Assembly (NCBI RefSeq): GCF_009372255.1
Contig: NZ_LXGN01000045.1
Span: 78,912 to 142,911 of the forward strand
Direction: 5' to 3'
Source: Acinetobacter guerrae
GTDB lineage: Bacteria > Pseudomonadota > Gammaproteobacteria > Pseudomonadales > Moraxellaceae
Length of the DNA: 64,000 bases
The notes beneath the pieces are model-generated. The model saw only the letters and a program-made list of their open reading frames with translations. It was not told the DNA's origin and did not search any database. The position numbers were made by a program, and so were the translations under genes. Positions within the stretch are counted from its first letter, which is position 1; every line of letters starts with the position of its first letter. Below are positions 25,614 through 38,626 of this stretch, in pieces.

Positions 25614-27439
25614 TATTTATGCTCCGCTTTAGATTCAATAACATATGGATCTTTATAATTCAGTGCGGAATCATTTAAGCTTAAATCAACGTACAGATTT
25701 TCATGAATTGCCCGCCCCTGATTCAGTTGATAACTTGCGACCCCCAGTTTTTGTATGCCTGAAGCCTTAAGCTGTTGATAGGCTTTTTTATATATTTTCC
25801 AATCTTTTGCCTGTTTTGCAGATATATCAAAGCCAACCATTAATCGTTGCTTCTGCATATTGGTGAGTTGTTGGCTAGATTTTTCAAAGGCATTGTATGT
25901 CTTAGGAGAACGTAAAGGATCTAGTTCGACATAGATTAAATCACTATACATGAGTCCTTGGTCAAGCAATGGTTTCAGACCATCAAATTGGGATATATCA
26001 GGTTTTACCTTGAGCACAGTACGGAAATTAGTACTGATATTCACCAATTCATTGGCTTTATTTTTAACTTGCTCTTTGATCTTAAAAATTTGCTGAACAT
26101 TTTGTTGGCATTGTTGACTCCATTTCTGACCTTGCAGCGCACAATCCATCTGATCTTGTACATTTAGAATCAAGCCATCCAATGAACTATTATTTTTGAA
26201 TAAGTCCTCAGTTAAACGCGCAAGCGAAATATGCTGTTCAGTTTCTAAATCAAGTGGTAATTCTGTATAAACCTGTTGCCCAATTCTTGTCTTCGCCTGC
26301 CAGATAATTCGATTGAGTACATCGTGATAGTGTGGCAATAAAGCAGTCGGGAAAAATGCATTTTGTACTTTCCCATTCTGGTCTTTATCAGAAATTACCT
26401 TAAAAATAATTGCATTGGTTTTTAAACTGGCTAATTGATCTAGCATTTGACCCAATTTTTCATCAACTAGCGTTCCATCCGCATTCACTAAATCAGATGG
26501 ATCAATAGAAATAATACTTTTTCTATTTTTAGAAGGTCGTCTGATATCTTCGAGAAATCTAAGCATTTGAGAATGCAGCTCTTCAGGTACTGGATTTCCC
26601 ATCACAATTGCACGTTGATATGTCTTTATAGAGCTTTCATGAACTGAAACATCACCTAAACTAAAGGAAAGTGGCAATCCTGCCTGCTTTGCAAGCTGTT
26701 CAGTTTCTTTGGTCACAGCCCCGTAAGGCCAGAAGATTGCTTTGGTATCGATGCCTAATTCATGATCTAAAACAGTCTTCGATTTTTTTAAATCATCCAG
26801 TATTCTCTGGTGATATACCTCATCGGTTTCGTAGCTTTGTCGTGTAGCTAAATATTGGCGAGTAATTGCTGCGGGTTCCATATTTTGTTGGGGATTTGCC
26901 AATATTCCTTTATGTAGATTGTCCGAATGCGAAACAAATTCGACTAAATGGGAGTTTTGCATCTCACGCATCTGCTGCCAGTTCATCAAATTGCCCTGTC
27001 CATAAGCCTCGTATGCATCGTAACTATTCCCATTGATCCAACTTGTCACAATCGCAAAAACAGCGGGTAGCTGATACTGCTTAAGTAAAGGATAAACACG
27101 GTTGTAGCTACTTAAAGCGCCATCATCAAATGTAAGTAACAGTGCTTTATCAGGTAATGCTACATTATTTTGACGTGCCTGCCAGACATCTTCAAGCCGA
27201 ATCACTTTCCAGTCAGAGCGTTTTAACCATGCCAGAAACTGACCTAAATTTTTACTACTAATCGCATATGTATCCCGATCACCATTGCTAGCAACATCAT
27301 CACGTACATCGTGAAACGTCAAAGTCACAAACTGACCCTGTGTATGTAACTCAGCATCTTCTTTGATTTCTTGTGCATGTAGAATTACTGAAGGATTTAA
27401 AAAGATAAGAATCATCATTATTTTTAATTTTTTAAGCAT
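25613..27439 (-). CDS. pgaB: PNAG N-deacetylase PgaB
   Basis: A two-domain periplasmic protein of 608 residues. The N-terminal carbohydrate esterase 4 domain has LTFHDV, LTFDDGALSSY (two metal-site Asp) and the SHSDNLH zinc histidines. The C-terminal domain (~310-600) matches the PgaB glycoside-hydrolase-like domain. It partly de-N-acetylates the polymer for export. The signal peptide (about residues 1-22) has no lipobox Cys, unlike the lipoprotein PgaB of E. coli, so this protein seems soluble or differently anchored. It overlaps both neighbours by one base. Confidence 0.95.
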   Translation of the reverse strand: MLKKLKIMMILIFLNPSVILHAQEIKEDAELHTQGQFVTLTFHDVRDDVASNGDRDTYAISSKNLGQFLAWLKRSDWKVIRLEDVWQARQNNVALPDKALLLTFDDGALSSYNRVYPLLKQYQLPAVFAIVTSWINGNSYDAYEAYGQGNLMNWQQMREMQNSHLVEFVSHSDNLHKGILANPQQNMEPAAITRQYLATRQSYETDEVYHQRILDDLKKSKTVLDHELGIDTKAIFWPYGAVTKETEQLAKQAGLPLSFSLGDVSVHESSIKTYQRAIVMGNPVPEELHSQMLRFLEDIRRPSKNRKSIISIDPSDLVNADGTLVDEKLGQMLDQLASLKTNAIIFKVISDKDQNGKVQNAFFPTALLPHYHDVLNRIIWQAKTRIGQQVYTELPLDLETEQHISLARLTEDLFKNNSSLDGLILNVQDQMDCALQGQKWSQQCQQNVQQIFKIKEQVKNKANELVNISTNFRTVLKVKPDISQFDGLKPLLDQGLMYSDLIYVELDPLRSPKTYNAFEKSSQQLTNMQKQRLMVGFDISAKQAKDWKIYKKAYQQLKASGIQKLGVASYQLNQGRAIHENLYVDLSLNDSALNYKDPYVIESKAEHK

Positions 27440-29904
27440 TAGAATCGTCCCTCAAAACCGAATTGGGCATATGTTTTATGTTCATTTTCTTCGTCATAAG
27501 GATGATTAGACCACCCAATGCCATAGTTCATCGACCACGTTCTAGATAATTGCCAATCATGTCGATACAAAATATTAAATAAAGCTTTGGTTGAATAATC
27601 TGCCTGTGAAAATGCACCTGTTCCCACTTCAAAATGTTGGCTAAAATGACGTTCATAATTCCGCCAAGTCATCCAGTCATGCGTTAAAATGACTTCTGCA
27701 CTATTGCTATAACGCGGATTGAAATAATTGACCTGAATATCAGAGTTTTTATCATACTCATTTCTCAGTGTAAGTCGGGTAATATGATGCGGTGCTTGAT
27801 AAATCTGTTGGCTGAAATAGCCCACGATTTCATGCCGATGATTACCATCATCAATATCGGTAAATTGATATGCCACACCTGCTTTTCTAGATTCATTGGC
27901 TTGCCACAATAACTGCGCCTTATAGGCTTTACCATCATCGCCCTGTTTAAGCGCCTGAAGAGGAATATCTGCTTGACTGTCAAAGCCCAATACATATTGC
28001 CAATGATCATTAAGCCACTGTGACCAATCGACTTGAATACCAACATCATTAGAATGAGAACGCTGACTTAATTCCAAATTCGCCCAACGTCGATTATTGG
28101 CCCACTCTACGCCGACACCGTAGCGCTCATCCGTTAAATCTTCGCCTCTAAATTCAGCTTTGCGTTGTGCGAGATCGACATACGCACGATAGTCATCGGC
28201 AAACCATGGCGTATTAATACGTGTTTGATGTTCCCGCTCAGATGAGCCAGTTAAATTTTGTAAAACTTCTGGCTGATCTGCGCGACTTCTGGAAAACATA
28301 CTTTGATGCTGAATCGAAGCATGATTTCGATCTTCCAATTCCTTTTTGCTTTGTTGTACACCTGTGTCGTCAGAAGCAATGGCAGTTAATAAGCGGTTTT
28401 GTTCACGCCAATCAGCTACACGAGTGAGTGCCTGATTATTTTGCATTTGATTAACCAATGTACTGATCGAAATAGGTTCGATACCATTAAATTGAGACAA
28501 AGTCGCCGACGAAGTTAGTGGTTTTTCACGCCAACGTTGGACAGTCGCTAGATTGTTTTGATATCCAACATTATTTGGTGCTTTACTCACTAAAGCTTGA
28601 AAATAACGCTCTGCTTTGGCATGTTCATTTCGATAAGCATAATTTAAACCTACGAGTGCCAAATACTCTGCACGGTCTTCATGGGTTGTTTTATCGACCC
28701 CTTTGGCTGCACTATAACGAAATGTAGGTAATAGATGATCCATATCCTGTACCAGTTTATTGGCTTCATCAAATTTTTCCTGTTCAATCAAGGCATAATA
28801 TAAACCCGAGTAAACACTGTAGTCAGGGTAGTTCTTTTCTTTCAATAAACTTTTATACAAATATTCCGCCTGAGCGGGTTGTCTGGTTTTTAAAAATGAA
28901 TCTGCCGCAGCCTGCCGAACATACGGTGGTATCTGATCATAAGGTTGATCCAGTTTTGCTAAAGCTTGAAGCGCATCTGCATAACGGTTACGAAAACTTA
29001 ATGCGTAGATGTAGTCATAATAAAACAAACGTTTTAACGTAGGATCTGATGGCAACTCATTTTCATAAGATTGCATTTCAGCAAGCACTTGATCCAAAAT
29101 AAGATAAGATTCCGTTACTTCTCCCTGATAATTCTTAACCTTATAATATTGAATCGCATTTTTAATTTTTTGTGAAAATTCACGTGTTTTTACAGTATAG
29201 CTAATATTAGGAATTTTTTGCTCAAGTTGCTGTTGCTGAATATATTGTTCGGCAGTGCGAAAATCGCTGTTCATCATCAACGCATATATATATTGTTCCT
29301 GAATATTGAGACTAGGTTGAGAAGTTGTAATTGCTAAATTTGCTGCGATCAAGGCATCTACAGGCATATCCAGCAACCGATAAGCATATGTAAGCTGAGC
29401 CAATTGTTCCGCATTCAAACTTTTTAAGTTAATCGATTTTAATGTCTGTACAGCTTGGGGTTTCTTTTTAGACTCAGCTTGAATAACACCTAATAACAAC
29501 TGCATATCATTAGAAGATTGACGTTGATTAAACTGTTTCGCGTATTGTTCCGCAAGATCAAGTTGCTTTAAATCACGTAAAGCCTTAATCAAAACTAGCT
29601 GTCCGTATTCTGGATAGGTTTTTAAATCTAAATTCTTAAGTAAGCTGATCTGCCCCACTCCAAAGGCATGGTTCTGATAAAGAATAATAATATAATCAGC
29701 TAGAAGCCTTTGATCATTCGGGTATCGCGCTCTCAAGCTTTCTAGTTTTGCAATGCCTGTCTCAATTTTGCCCTGCTTAATTTCAGCAATAATCGCTTCA
29801 CGTTGTTGATCCTGTGGAGTTGAGGCAAAGCTAATAATGGATATTGAACACAAACTAATGATTGTGACAGATCGAAAATTTATTTTTTTTGTCATTAGGC
29901 CCAT
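27439..29904 (-). CDS. pgaA: PNAG outer-membrane export porin PgaA
   Basis: An 821-residue outer-membrane protein that exports the polymer. After a signal peptide (to about residue 28) there is a long helical, TPR-like periplasmic part (~35-480) that binds PgaB and the polymer, then a C-terminal beta-barrel (~510-821) ending in phenylalanine (FGFEGRF). It is the first gene of pgaABCD. An AGAG ribosome site supports the start at 29904; a second in-frame ATG nine bases later is also possible. Confidence 0.94.
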   Translation of the reverse strand: MGLMTKKINFRSVTIISLCSISIISFASTPQDQQREAIIAEIKQGKIETGIAKLESLRARYPNDQRLLADYIIILYQNHAFGVGQISLLKNLDLKTYPEYGQLVLIKALRDLKQLDLAEQYAKQFNQRQSSNDMQLLLGVIQAESKKKPQAVQTLKSINLKSLNAEQLAQLTYAYRLLDMPVDALIAANLAITTSQPSLNIQEQYIYALMMNSDFRTAEQYIQQQQLEQKIPNISYTVKTREFSQKIKNAIQYYKVKNYQGEVTESYLILDQVLAEMQSYENELPSDPTLKRLFYYDYIYALSFRNRYADALQALAKLDQPYDQIPPYVRQAAADSFLKTRQPAQAEYLYKSLLKEKNYPDYSVYSGLYYALIEQEKFDEANKLVQDMDHLLPTFRYSAAKGVDKTTHEDRAEYLALVGLNYAYRNEHAKAERYFQALVSKAPNNVGYQNNLATVQRWREKPLTSSATLSQFNGIEPISISTLVNQMQNNQALTRVADWREQNRLLTAIASDDTGVQQSKKELEDRNHASIQHQSMFSRSRADQPEVLQNLTGSSEREHQTRINTPWFADDYRAYVDLAQRKAEFRGEDLTDERYGVGVEWANNRRWANLELSQRSHSNDVGIQVDWSQWLNDHWQYVLGFDSQADIPLQALKQGDDGKAYKAQLLWQANESRKAGVAYQFTDIDDGNHRHEIVGYFSQQIYQAPHHITRLTLRNEYDKNSDIQVNYFNPRYSNSAEVILTHDWMTWRNYERHFSQHFEVGTGAFSQADYSTKALFNILYRHDWQLSRTWSMNYGIGWSNHPYDEENEHKTYAQFGFEGRF

Positions 29905-29931
29905 ATTTATCTCTTTAATTAAAAGTACAAA

Positions 29932-29962
29932 ATTATAATTATGTACACCGCAATAATGCCAA
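29932..29962 (-). promoter_or_regulatory. Candidate promoter of pgaABCD
   Basis: On the minus strand TTGGCA (29962-29957) is followed after 19 bases by a perfect TATAAT (29937-29932), about 28 bp before the pgaA start. The spacing is long, which would make it a weak or activated promoter. Confidence 0.4.
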
Positions 29963-30078
29963 TTTAATCACATTTTATTAAATATCTGTTAAATTATTTA
30001 ACATTATTCTTGTTTTTATAGCTTTTTTTATTAAAAATCAATATCGAAACAAATTCAACTCAATTGTTTTAAATCAAT

Positions 30079-30117
30079 AAAAAACCTCACTATTGAGCTT
30101 CAATAGCGAGGTTTTTT
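30079..30117 (-). terminator. Terminator after sucD
   Basis: A long stem (AAAACCTC..CTATTGA paired with TCAATAG..GAGGTTTT, one mismatch) with A and T runs on either side. It ends the leftward suc cluster and insulates pgaA. Confidence 0.88.
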
Positions 30118-30139
30118 TAATCGAAGTTAGTTTAAAAAA

Positions 30140-31030
30140 TTAAACCAAACCTTTCTCTTTCAATACTTGAAGCATAGTTGAGCCAAGCTCTGCTGGACTA
30201 CGTGTATACGCCATGCCTGCTTTTTCAAATGCTGCAAATTTCTCTTCAGCAGTACCTTTACCACCCGAAATAATTGCACCTGCATGACCCATACGCTTAC
30301 CTTTAGGTGCTGTTACACCTGCGATATAGCCAACAACAGGCTTGGTTACATTTGACTGGATATATTCAGCAGCTTCTTCTTCTGCTGTACCACCAATCTC
30401 ACCAATCATGATAATTGCATCTGTATCAGGATCATCTTGGAACAATTTAAGTGCATCAATCTGGTTCATACCTGGAATTGGGTCACCCCCAATACCGATA
30501 CATGTAGACTGACCTAAGCCAAGCTTAGTCGTTTGAGCAACTGCTTCATAAGTCAATGTACCAGAACGTGAGATAATTCCGATACGACCTGGTTGATGAA
30601 TATGACCTGGCATAATCCCAATTTTGCATTCGCCTGGTGTAATCACACCTGGACAGTTAGGACCAACCAAACGAGTACCATTGCCATTAGTTTCAAGGTA
30701 ACGTTTTGCTTTCAACATATCTAGAGTTGGAACACCTTCAGTGATCACAACGATCAGACCAACACCTGAGTCAACTGCTTCAACAATTGAATCTAAAACG
30801 AAAGGTGCTGGTACATAAATTACAGAAGCATCTGCACCTGTTTCACGTACTGCATCTTTCATTGTGTTGAAAACAGGTAGGTCAAGATGAGTCGTTCCAC
30901 CTTTACCTGGTGTTACACCACCCACAACTTTAGTGCCGTACTCAAGCGCTTGAGCTGAGTGAAACGTACCGTTTTTACCAGTAAAGCCTTGTACCAATAC
31001 TTTAGTGTCTTTATTAATTAATACGCTCAT
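30140..31030 (-). CDS. sucD: Succinyl-CoA ligase subunit alpha
   Basis: The 296-residue alpha subunit binds CoA and carries the phosphohistidine. It has the Rossmann start [15 protein letters not shown], the GPNCPGV motif and the phosphohistidine region [14 protein letters not shown]. With SucC it converts succinyl-CoA to succinate with ATP or GTP formation. A GGGAG ribosome site lies before the ATG, and it follows sucC by 13 bp. It is the last gene of the suc cluster. Confidence 0.97.
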   Translation of the reverse strand: MSVLINKDTKVLVQGFTGKNGTFHSAQALEYGTKVVGGVTPGKGGTTHLDLPVFNTMKDAVRETGADASVIYVPAPFVLDSIVEAVDSGVGLIVVITEGVPTLDMLKAKRYLETNGNGTRLVGPNCPGVITPGECKIGIMPGHIHQPGRIGIISRSGTLTYEAVAQTTKLGLGQSTCIGIGGDPIPGMNQIDALKLFQDDPDTDAIIMIGEIGGTAEEEAAEYIQSNVTKPVVGYIAGVTAPKGKRMGHAGAIISGGKGTAEEKFAAFEKAGMAYTRSPAELGSTMLQVLKEKGLV

Positions 31031-31043
31031 GATTGATACTCCC

Positions 31044-32210
31044 TTAGCCTTTTACCGCAGCAACAATTTTTTCTGCCGCATCAGATAAACCGTTAGCAGA
31101 AGTTAATTTCAAACCAGATTCATCAAGGATTTTTGCACCAAGTTCAGCATTGTTCCCTTCTAAACGAACAACCACTGGAACTGTTACATTCACCTCTTGA
31201 ACGGCTGCAATAATTGCTTCAGCAATCATGTCACAACGTACAATACCACCGAAGATGTTAATTAAAACACCTTGCACAGAAGTATCCGCAAGAATCAATT
31301 TAAACGCTTCAATCACACGCTCTTTGGTTGCACCACCACCTACATCCAGGAAGTTCGCAGGTTGACCACCATATAGCTTAATGATGTCCATGGTTGCCAT
31401 CGCAAGACCAGCACCATTCACCATACAACCAATGTTACCTTCAAGCGCAACATAATTAAGTTCAAATTCAGATGCTTTTAATTCACGCTCATTCTCTTGC
31501 GATTTATCACGAGATGCTGCGATTTCTGGTAAACGATACAATGCATTTGAATCAATACCAATTTTGGCATCCACTGCCAAAATTTCACCATTTTCACGCA
31601 CTGAAAGTGGATTAATTTCAAATAATGCAAAATCATTTTCTACAAATGCTTGATACGCACCTGTCATTAATTTAACAAATTGATTCACTTGTTTATCTTT
31701 TAAACCCAATGCAAACGCAACTTCTCGCGCTTGAAATGGTTGTAATCCTACTAATGGATCGATTGTTGTTTTAATAATTTTTTCTGGAGTTTCTTCAGCA
31801 ACTTTCTCGATTTCTACGCCACCTTCGGTTGAAGACATAAACGTTACACGACGGGTAGAACGGTCTACAACCGCACCCAAATATAACTCACGTTCAACAG
31901 GGTAGACATCTTCACAAACCAACACACTATTTACAGGTTGGCCATTTGCATCAGTTTGATAAGTAACAAGGTTCTTACCAATCAATTCATTCGCGACTTC
32001 AGCCGCTTCTTCTTTTGACTTAACGACTTTCACACCGCCAGCTTTACCACGACCACCAGCATGTACTTGCGCTTTAATGACGGCAAATTTACCACCAAGT
32101 TGTTCAAATGCTGCTACTGCTTCTGCAGCGTTTTTTGCAAGAATCCCTTCTTGGACTGGTACTCCGTATTTTTTCAACAACGCTTTGGCTTGATACTCAT
32201 GTAAGTTCAT
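31044..32210 (-). CDS. sucC: Succinyl-CoA ligase subunit beta
   Basis: The 388-residue ATP-grasp subunit binds nucleotide and magnesium. Signatures are [19 protein letters not shown] at the start, [13 protein letters not shown], and [13 protein letters not shown] in the C-terminal half. It sits between lpdA (156 bp upstream, with a terminator hairpin between) and sucD (13 bp downstream), so sucCD may have its own promoter. Confidence 0.97.
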   Translation of the reverse strand: MNLHEYQAKALLKKYGVPVQEGILAKNAAEAVAAFEQLGGKFAVIKAQVHAGGRGKAGGVKVVKSKEEAAEVANELIGKNLVTYQTDANGQPVNSVLVCEDVYPVERELYLGAVVDRSTRRVTFMSSTEGGVEIEKVAEETPEKIIKTTIDPLVGLQPFQAREVAFALGLKDKQVNQFVKLMTGAYQAFVENDFALFEINPLSVRENGEILAVDAKIGIDSNALYRLPEIAASRDKSQENERELKASEFELNYVALEGNIGCMVNGAGLAMATMDIIKLYGGQPANFLDVGGGATKERVIEAFKLILADTSVQGVLINIFGGIVRCDMIAEAIIAAVQEVNVTVPVVVRLEGNNAELGAKILDESGLKLTSANGLSDAAEKIVAAVKG

Positions 32211-32333
32211 TTAGTTACCTATTTTTACTTCTGCCCTTATTAATAACGAACCAATAATTAAACATCCTTCACAGTAATATTGGTTGTTATGTTCTTTTTA
32301 TTATCCACAATAGTGACTACTGTGAATAATGAG

Positions 32334-32358
32334 AAAAGAGCGGATTAACCGCTCTTTT
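32334..32358 (-). terminator. Terminator after lpdA
   Basis: AAAAGAGCGG pairs with CCGCTCTTTT around a 5-base loop just after the lpdA stop. It splits sucAB-lpdA from sucCD, so the two may be separate or partly read-through units. Confidence 0.85.
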
Positions 32359-32366
32359 TAATAAAA

Positions 32367-33815
<1,449 letters not shown>

Positions 33816-33860
33816 TCAGATAGAGGATCGCTCTATCTGAGTTTTATGATTCACAAGAAA

Positions 33861-35069
33861 TTAAAGATCAAGAATAAGTTTTGCAGGTTCTTCCAACAAT
33901 TCTTTAATCGTTACCAAGAAACCTACAGCTTCTTTACCATCGATTAAACGATGGTCATAAGACAATGCAAGATACATCATTGGTAGAATTTGAACCTGAC
34001 CATTCACTGCCATTGGACGCTCTTGGATCTTATGCATACCCAAAATTGCAGTTTGTGGCGGGTTGATAATTGGTGTAGAAAGTAACGAACCGAAAGTACC
34101 ACCGTTAGTAATGGTAAAAGTACCGCCTGTCATTTCTTCAATTGAAAGTTTACCGTCACGCGCTTTTGCAGCGTAAGCACCAATACCATTTTCAACTTCT
34201 GCGTAGTTCATACGGTCAGTATCACGTAGTACTGGAACGACTAGACCACGATCAGAAGATACCGCAACACCTACATCATAGTAACCGTGATAAACAATAT
34301 CATCGCCATCAATTGATGCATTTACCGCAGGATAACGCTTAAGTGCTTCAGTGGCTGCTTTTACAAAGAACGACATAAAGCCAAGACGCGCACCATGACG
34401 CTTTTCAAAAGCATCTTTGTACTGCTTGCGCATTTCCATCACAGGCTTCATGTTCACTTCGTTAAACGTTGTTAACATTGCTGTTTCTTGAGTCGCAGAA
34501 AGTAAACGCTCAGCCACTCGTTTACGAAGACGTGTCATAGGAACACGTTTTTCGATACGCTCACCAACAGCAACACTTAATGGCTGTGCAGCAGGCTTAG
34601 TTTGATGGTTGGCAACATCTTCTTTAGTGATACGACCGCCACGACCTGTACCTTGTACATCGGCAGGATTCACACCAGATTCAGTCAATGCTTTGCGAAC
34701 AGCAGGCGCCTGATCAGAAACAGGTTGTGAACGCTCCACCACAGGAGCTGCACCAGCTTCAGTTTTAGCAGCAGCTTGTTCTACTTTCTCTTCACTTTGA
34801 ACTGCTTGAGTAGACGATGCGCCAGAAACTGCACCCTCTTCAAACTGAGCAATCACTTCGTCAGAAAGAACTGTATCACCTTCGTTTTTAACAATCGAAG
34901 TAATTTGACCATCTGCAGGAGCAACAACTTCTAAGACAACTTTGTCAGTTTCAATATCACAGATCACTTCGTCACGTGATACCGCTTCCCCTACTTTTTT
35001 GTGCCATGTCGCAATTGTCCCGTCCGCAACTGACTCTGGGAATACCGGTGCTTTGATTTCGGTTGCCAT
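33861..35069 (-). CDS. sucB: 2-oxoglutarate dehydrogenase E2 (dihydrolipoyl succinyltransferase)
   Basis: The core subunit of the oxoglutarate dehydrogenase complex, 402 residues. Domains in order: a lipoyl domain (~1-80, lipoyl Lys in ETDKVVLEV), an Ala/Pro/Gln-rich linker, an E3-binding domain (~118-155, [23 protein letters not shown]), and the catalytic domain with SYDHRLIDG. It overlaps the sucA stop by one base (TAATG), so translation is coupled. Confidence 0.97.
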   Translation of the reverse strand: MATEIKAPVFPESVADGTIATWHKKVGEAVSRDEVICDIETDKVVLEVVAPADGQITSIVKNEGDTVLSDEVIAQFEEGAVSGASSTQAVQSEEKVEQAAAKTEAGAAPVVERSQPVSDQAPAVRKALTESGVNPADVQGTGRGGRITKEDVANHQTKPAAQPLSVAVGERIEKRVPMTRLRKRVAERLLSATQETAMLTTFNEVNMKPVMEMRKQYKDAFEKRHGARLGFMSFFVKAATEALKRYPAVNASIDGDDIVYHGYYDVGVAVSSDRGLVVPVLRDTDRMNYAEVENGIGAYAAKARDGKLSIEEMTGGTFTITNGGTFGSLLSTPIINPPQTAILGMHKIQERPMAVNGQVQILPMMYLALSYDHRLIDGKEAVGFLVTIKELLEEPAKLILDL

Positions 35070-37921
35070 TATTTAGTCTCTCCTGATTGGTCAGCCTGAA
35101 TTGCAAGTGCATCATTGATGAGCTGAGCCTGTTGTTTTGCATGCAAGTAAGCTGAACCACAAGCCGGTGCAGCAGAAGCTTCACGACCTGCGTAGCTAAT
35201 ACGGATTTGTTTACCAGATTTTAATACATCATCATATAAACGAGGTGCGATGAATAACCATGCGCCTTGGTTCTTCGGTTCTTCTTGACACCAAACCAAC
35301 TCTTTAACGTTTGGATATGCTGCCAGAATTTCCGCCAAACGTTGTTCTGGGTATGGATACAATTGTTCAATACGTACAATTGCAACATTGTTCAATTCTG
35401 CTTCACGACGTTTTTCAAGCAAGTCGTAATAAACTTTACCACCACATAACACGATGCGGGTAACGTCAGATTTATTCACTTGATCGACTTCATCAATGAC
35501 TGTCTGGAATGTACCAGTCGCTAGCTCATCTAAAGTTGAAGTTGCTAATTTATGACGAAGTAAAGACTTTGGTGACATTACGATCATTGGCTTACGAATT
35601 GGACGAACAGCCTGACGACGTAATGCATGGAAAATTTGCGCTGGTGTTGTAGGGGTTAATACCTGCATATTTTCTTCAGCACATAACTGCAAGAAACGCT
35701 CTAAACGTGCAGAAGAATGTTCAGGACCCTGACCTTCATAACCATGTGGAAGTAGCATGGTTAAACCACAAACACGCTCCCATTTAGTTTCACCAGAAGC
35801 AATAAACTGGTCAATCACGACCTGCGCACAGTTGGCAAAGTCACCAAATTGCGCTTCCCAGATGATCAAACCATGTGGGATTGTAGTGGCATAGCCATAT
35901 TCAAATGCAAGTACAGCTTCTTCAGAAAGAAGTGAGTCATAAATAGCAAAACGTGGCTGATTTTCTTTGACATTACAAAGCGGGATATAAGTAGAACCAT
36001 CAGTTTGGTTATGCAATTTAGCATGACGATGTGAGAATGTACCACGACCGACATCTTCACCCGTAATACGTACTAGATAGCCTTCATCAATCAAGGTTGC
36101 ATAAGCAAGAGTTTCAGCAGCACCCCAGTTTAATGGCATTTCGCCCGTTTGCATTTTAAAACGATCATCGATCACTTTAGAAACCTGACGCTGCATCACA
36201 AAGCCTTCAGGCAATTTGCGCATGCCTTCGCCTAATGCTTTTAAGCGAACAAGATCAAATGTAGTATCCCAAACATCGGTATAGTCATGACCCAGATAAG
36301 GTTTCCAGTCCACAAACATTTTAGTATTAGGTTCTAAAACCAGTGCATTGGCTACATGATTACCAGCTTCTAAATCTGAGCGATAATCCTCAGTCATTTT
36401 ATCAGCTTCAGCACGGTCAAGAATTTTTTCCTGAACCAATTGATCTGCATACAAAGTACGAGTCGTTGGTTTTTTATTGATGACTTGGTACATCAACGGC
36501 TGAGTTGCAGATGGCTCATCTGCCTCGTTATGGCCACGACGGCGATAACAGAACAAATCAATAACCACATCTTTACGGAAAGTATGACGGAAGTCATGTG
36601 CCAACTGTGCAATAAAAGCAACCGCTTCTGGATCATCACCATTTACATGGAAAATTGGAGACTGAACCATTTTCGCCACATCTGTACAGTATTCTGTAGA
36701 ACGGGCATCACGTGGATCTGAAGTAGTAAAACCGACTTGGTTATTGATGATGATATGAACTGTACCACCAACAGTATAACCACGGGTTTGTGACATCTGG
36801 AAGGTTTCCTGATTCACACCCTGACCAGCAAATGCAGCATCACCATGCACAATAACTGGCAGCACATCATCACCACCAATATCACGACGACGAACCTGAC
36901 GTGCACGCACTGAACCCTCAACCACAGGCCCTACAATTTCTAGATGAGATGGGTTAAATGCCAATGCCAAATGCACTTCACCACCAGGTGTCATCACGTT
37001 AGATGAAAAACCTTGGTGATACTTCACATCACCTGAACCTTTTTTGTGTAGAGCTTTACCTTCAAACTCACCGAAAAGTTCAGCTGGGTTTTTACCCAAA
37101 ATATTTACAAGTAGGTTAAGACGACCACGGTGAGGCATCCCAATCACAACTTCTTTACAGCTTACAGAACCAGCACGTTGAATAATTTCATTCATCATTG
37201 GGATGAAAGATTCACCACCTTCCAGACCAAATCGTTTAGCACCAACATATTTATTGCCGAGATATTTTTCAAGACCTTCAGCTGCAGTTAATCGCTCTAA
37301 AAAGCCTTTTTTCTGATCTTTACTGAAATTGAAATGACCACGTGCACCTTCAAGACGTTGTTGAATCCAGCGCTTTTCTTTGGTATCCACAATGTGCATA
37401 TATTCTGCACCGATTGAACCACAGTAAGCTCCTTCCATGGCTTCAACCATTTCACCTAAGGTAGCTTCTGTTTTACCAATCGCAAGATTACCTGTATTAA
37501 ATACAGTATCAAGATCAGACTTGGTTAATCCGTGTGTAGCAAGATCCAAATCAGGTACGTCTTCACGTTTTGCAAGACCTAATGGATCAAGTTTAGCTTT
37601 TTGGTGACCACGGTTACGATATGCAGCAATCAGTTGTAAAACGCCAATTTGACGACGTTCATGTTCAGTACTTACTGTACTTTGTACAACAGGCTGAACA
37701 CGACTTGAATTACGACCTAGTAAAAGGAACTGCTCACGCACTGAACCATGAGGTTGGTCACCCTTAGGGAATTTATCGAAATACTGGCGCCAGTCCTCAT
37801 CGACGGAGGTTGGGGAGGATAGGTACTGCTCGTAAAGATCTTCAATATACGCTGCACTATCAGCGGAAAGTTCAGTGTCAAGACGCAATGCGTCAGCAAC
37901 TTCTTGCATTTGTGGACCCAT
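35069..37921 (-). CDS. sucA: 2-oxoglutarate dehydrogenase E1 subunit
   Basis: The 950-residue thiamine-diphosphate enzyme decarboxylates 2-oxoglutarate and passes the succinyl group to SucB. The N-terminal helix ([16 protein letters not shown]) that binds the core is present. ThDP and active-site segments include [25 protein letters not shown] and [15 protein letters not shown]. The start at 37921 has AGGA very close; an ATG four codons on is an alternative. An unusual structured leader precedes it. Confidence 0.97.
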   Translation of the reverse strand: MGPQMQEVADALRLDTELSADSAAYIEDLYEQYLSSPTSVDEDWRQYFDKFPKGDQPHGSVREQFLLLGRNSSRVQPVVQSTVSTEHERRQIGVLQLIAAYRNRGHQKAKLDPLGLAKREDVPDLDLATHGLTKSDLDTVFNTGNLAIGKTEATLGEMVEAMEGAYCGSIGAEYMHIVDTKEKRWIQQRLEGARGHFNFSKDQKKGFLERLTAAEGLEKYLGNKYVGAKRFGLEGGESFIPMMNEIIQRAGSVSCKEVVIGMPHRGRLNLLVNILGKNPAELFGEFEGKALHKKGSGDVKYHQGFSSNVMTPGGEVHLALAFNPSHLEIVGPVVEGSVRARQVRRRDIGGDDVLPVIVHGDAAFAGQGVNQETFQMSQTRGYTVGGTVHIIINNQVGFTTSDPRDARSTEYCTDVAKMVQSPIFHVNGDDPEAVAFIAQLAHDFRHTFRKDVVIDLFCYRRRGHNEADEPSATQPLMYQVINKKPTTRTLYADQLVQEKILDRAEADKMTEDYRSDLEAGNHVANALVLEPNTKMFVDWKPYLGHDYTDVWDTTFDLVRLKALGEGMRKLPEGFVMQRQVSKVIDDRFKMQTGEMPLNWGAAETLAYATLIDEGYLVRITGEDVGRGTFSHRHAKLHNQTDGSTYIPLCNVKENQPRFAIYDSLLSEEAVLAFEYGYATTIPHGLIIWEAQFGDFANCAQVVIDQFIASGETKWERVCGLTMLLPHGYEGQGPEHSSARLERFLQLCAEENMQVLTPTTPAQIFHALRRQAVRPIRKPMIVMSPKSLLRHKLATSTLDELATGTFQTVIDEVDQVNKSDVTRIVLCGGKVYYDLLEKRREAELNNVAIVRIEQLYPYPEQRLAEILAAYPNVKELVWCQEEPKNQGAWLFIAPRLYDDVLKSGKQIRISYAGREASAAPACGSAYLHAKQQAQLINDALAIQADQSGETK

Positions 37922-38626
37922 TTCCTATTGCAAAAACATTAGGGTCTGCTTGTTAAGCATACCCATGATTGATAACACCAAATGGTAAAATGGCGTTACT
38001 CACCCAATTTGGTACTCAGACCAGTAGGGAACGTTATTACCGCATTGAATTTAACCCAACACAGTGAATGAATCATAACGCCCTGTTTGGCATCATCACT
38101 CAAGTTTATACTCGGCGACACCGAGCAATTTTTGCAAATCATCTTGGAAAAAATAAATCATGATTTAGCTTTTCTAAAATGACTTTAATTATATAAAAAT
38201 TAAGCACAATACCCACATCATGCCTGCAAGAACATAGATAATATTATGCTCTTTTTTCATATAAAGATTTGTGTCAAATCGTATCATGTTCTCAACAATC
38301 GATTGATTTTTTTGACACATACCTCCTATAAATTGGCGAAATACACAAAGCATTTTATCTACTAATATATGGTGCCTTATGTTCAAAATTACAAGCATTT
38401 AGACCAAAGTCCTATCACTTTTTTTAAAAAATATAGACTCTGTTAGTTTTTTAACCAGATATAGTCTTCCTATCTAAATATTTTCAAAAAAACATCCTAA
38501 AGGAACACTCAATACCTTAGTAGATTTAAAAAAATAGTCCGAATTTCACCCTCTATTCTTAAATAGCAAAATATCAAAAATAAAAAAAAGCGCACATAAA
38601 TACGTGCGCTTTTTTCTTAAAGGATT
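37922..38626 (-). other. 705-bp sdhB-sucA intergenic region with structured sucA leader
   Basis: The 200 bp nearest sucA look like a folded leader on the minus strand. GGCGTTA (37992-37998 on the plus strand) is complementary to TAACGCC at 38076-38082, closing a 91-bp block with an inner hairpin (TGGT..ACCA near 38011-38025). Just upstream is a GC-rich hairpin CTCGG/CCGAG (38111-38125). A -10-like TATAAT on the minus strand lies at 38193-38188. The rest (38200-38580) is AT-rich with nothing recognised; the reading frame at 38189-38398 is not convincing. Confidence 0.45.
38584..38615 (-). terminator. Terminator after sdhB
   Basis: A 12-bp stem, AAAAAAGCGCAC paired with GTGCGCTTTTTT, with an 8-base loop. 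It ends the sdhCDAB transcript 12 bp past the sdhB stop. Confidence 0.92.

Noticed and set aside
38189..38398. 69-residue reading frame in the sdhB-sucA gap (minus strand)
   Set aside because: No ribosome site, odd composition and no recognisable motif; it lies in AT-rich DNA upstream of the sucA leader.
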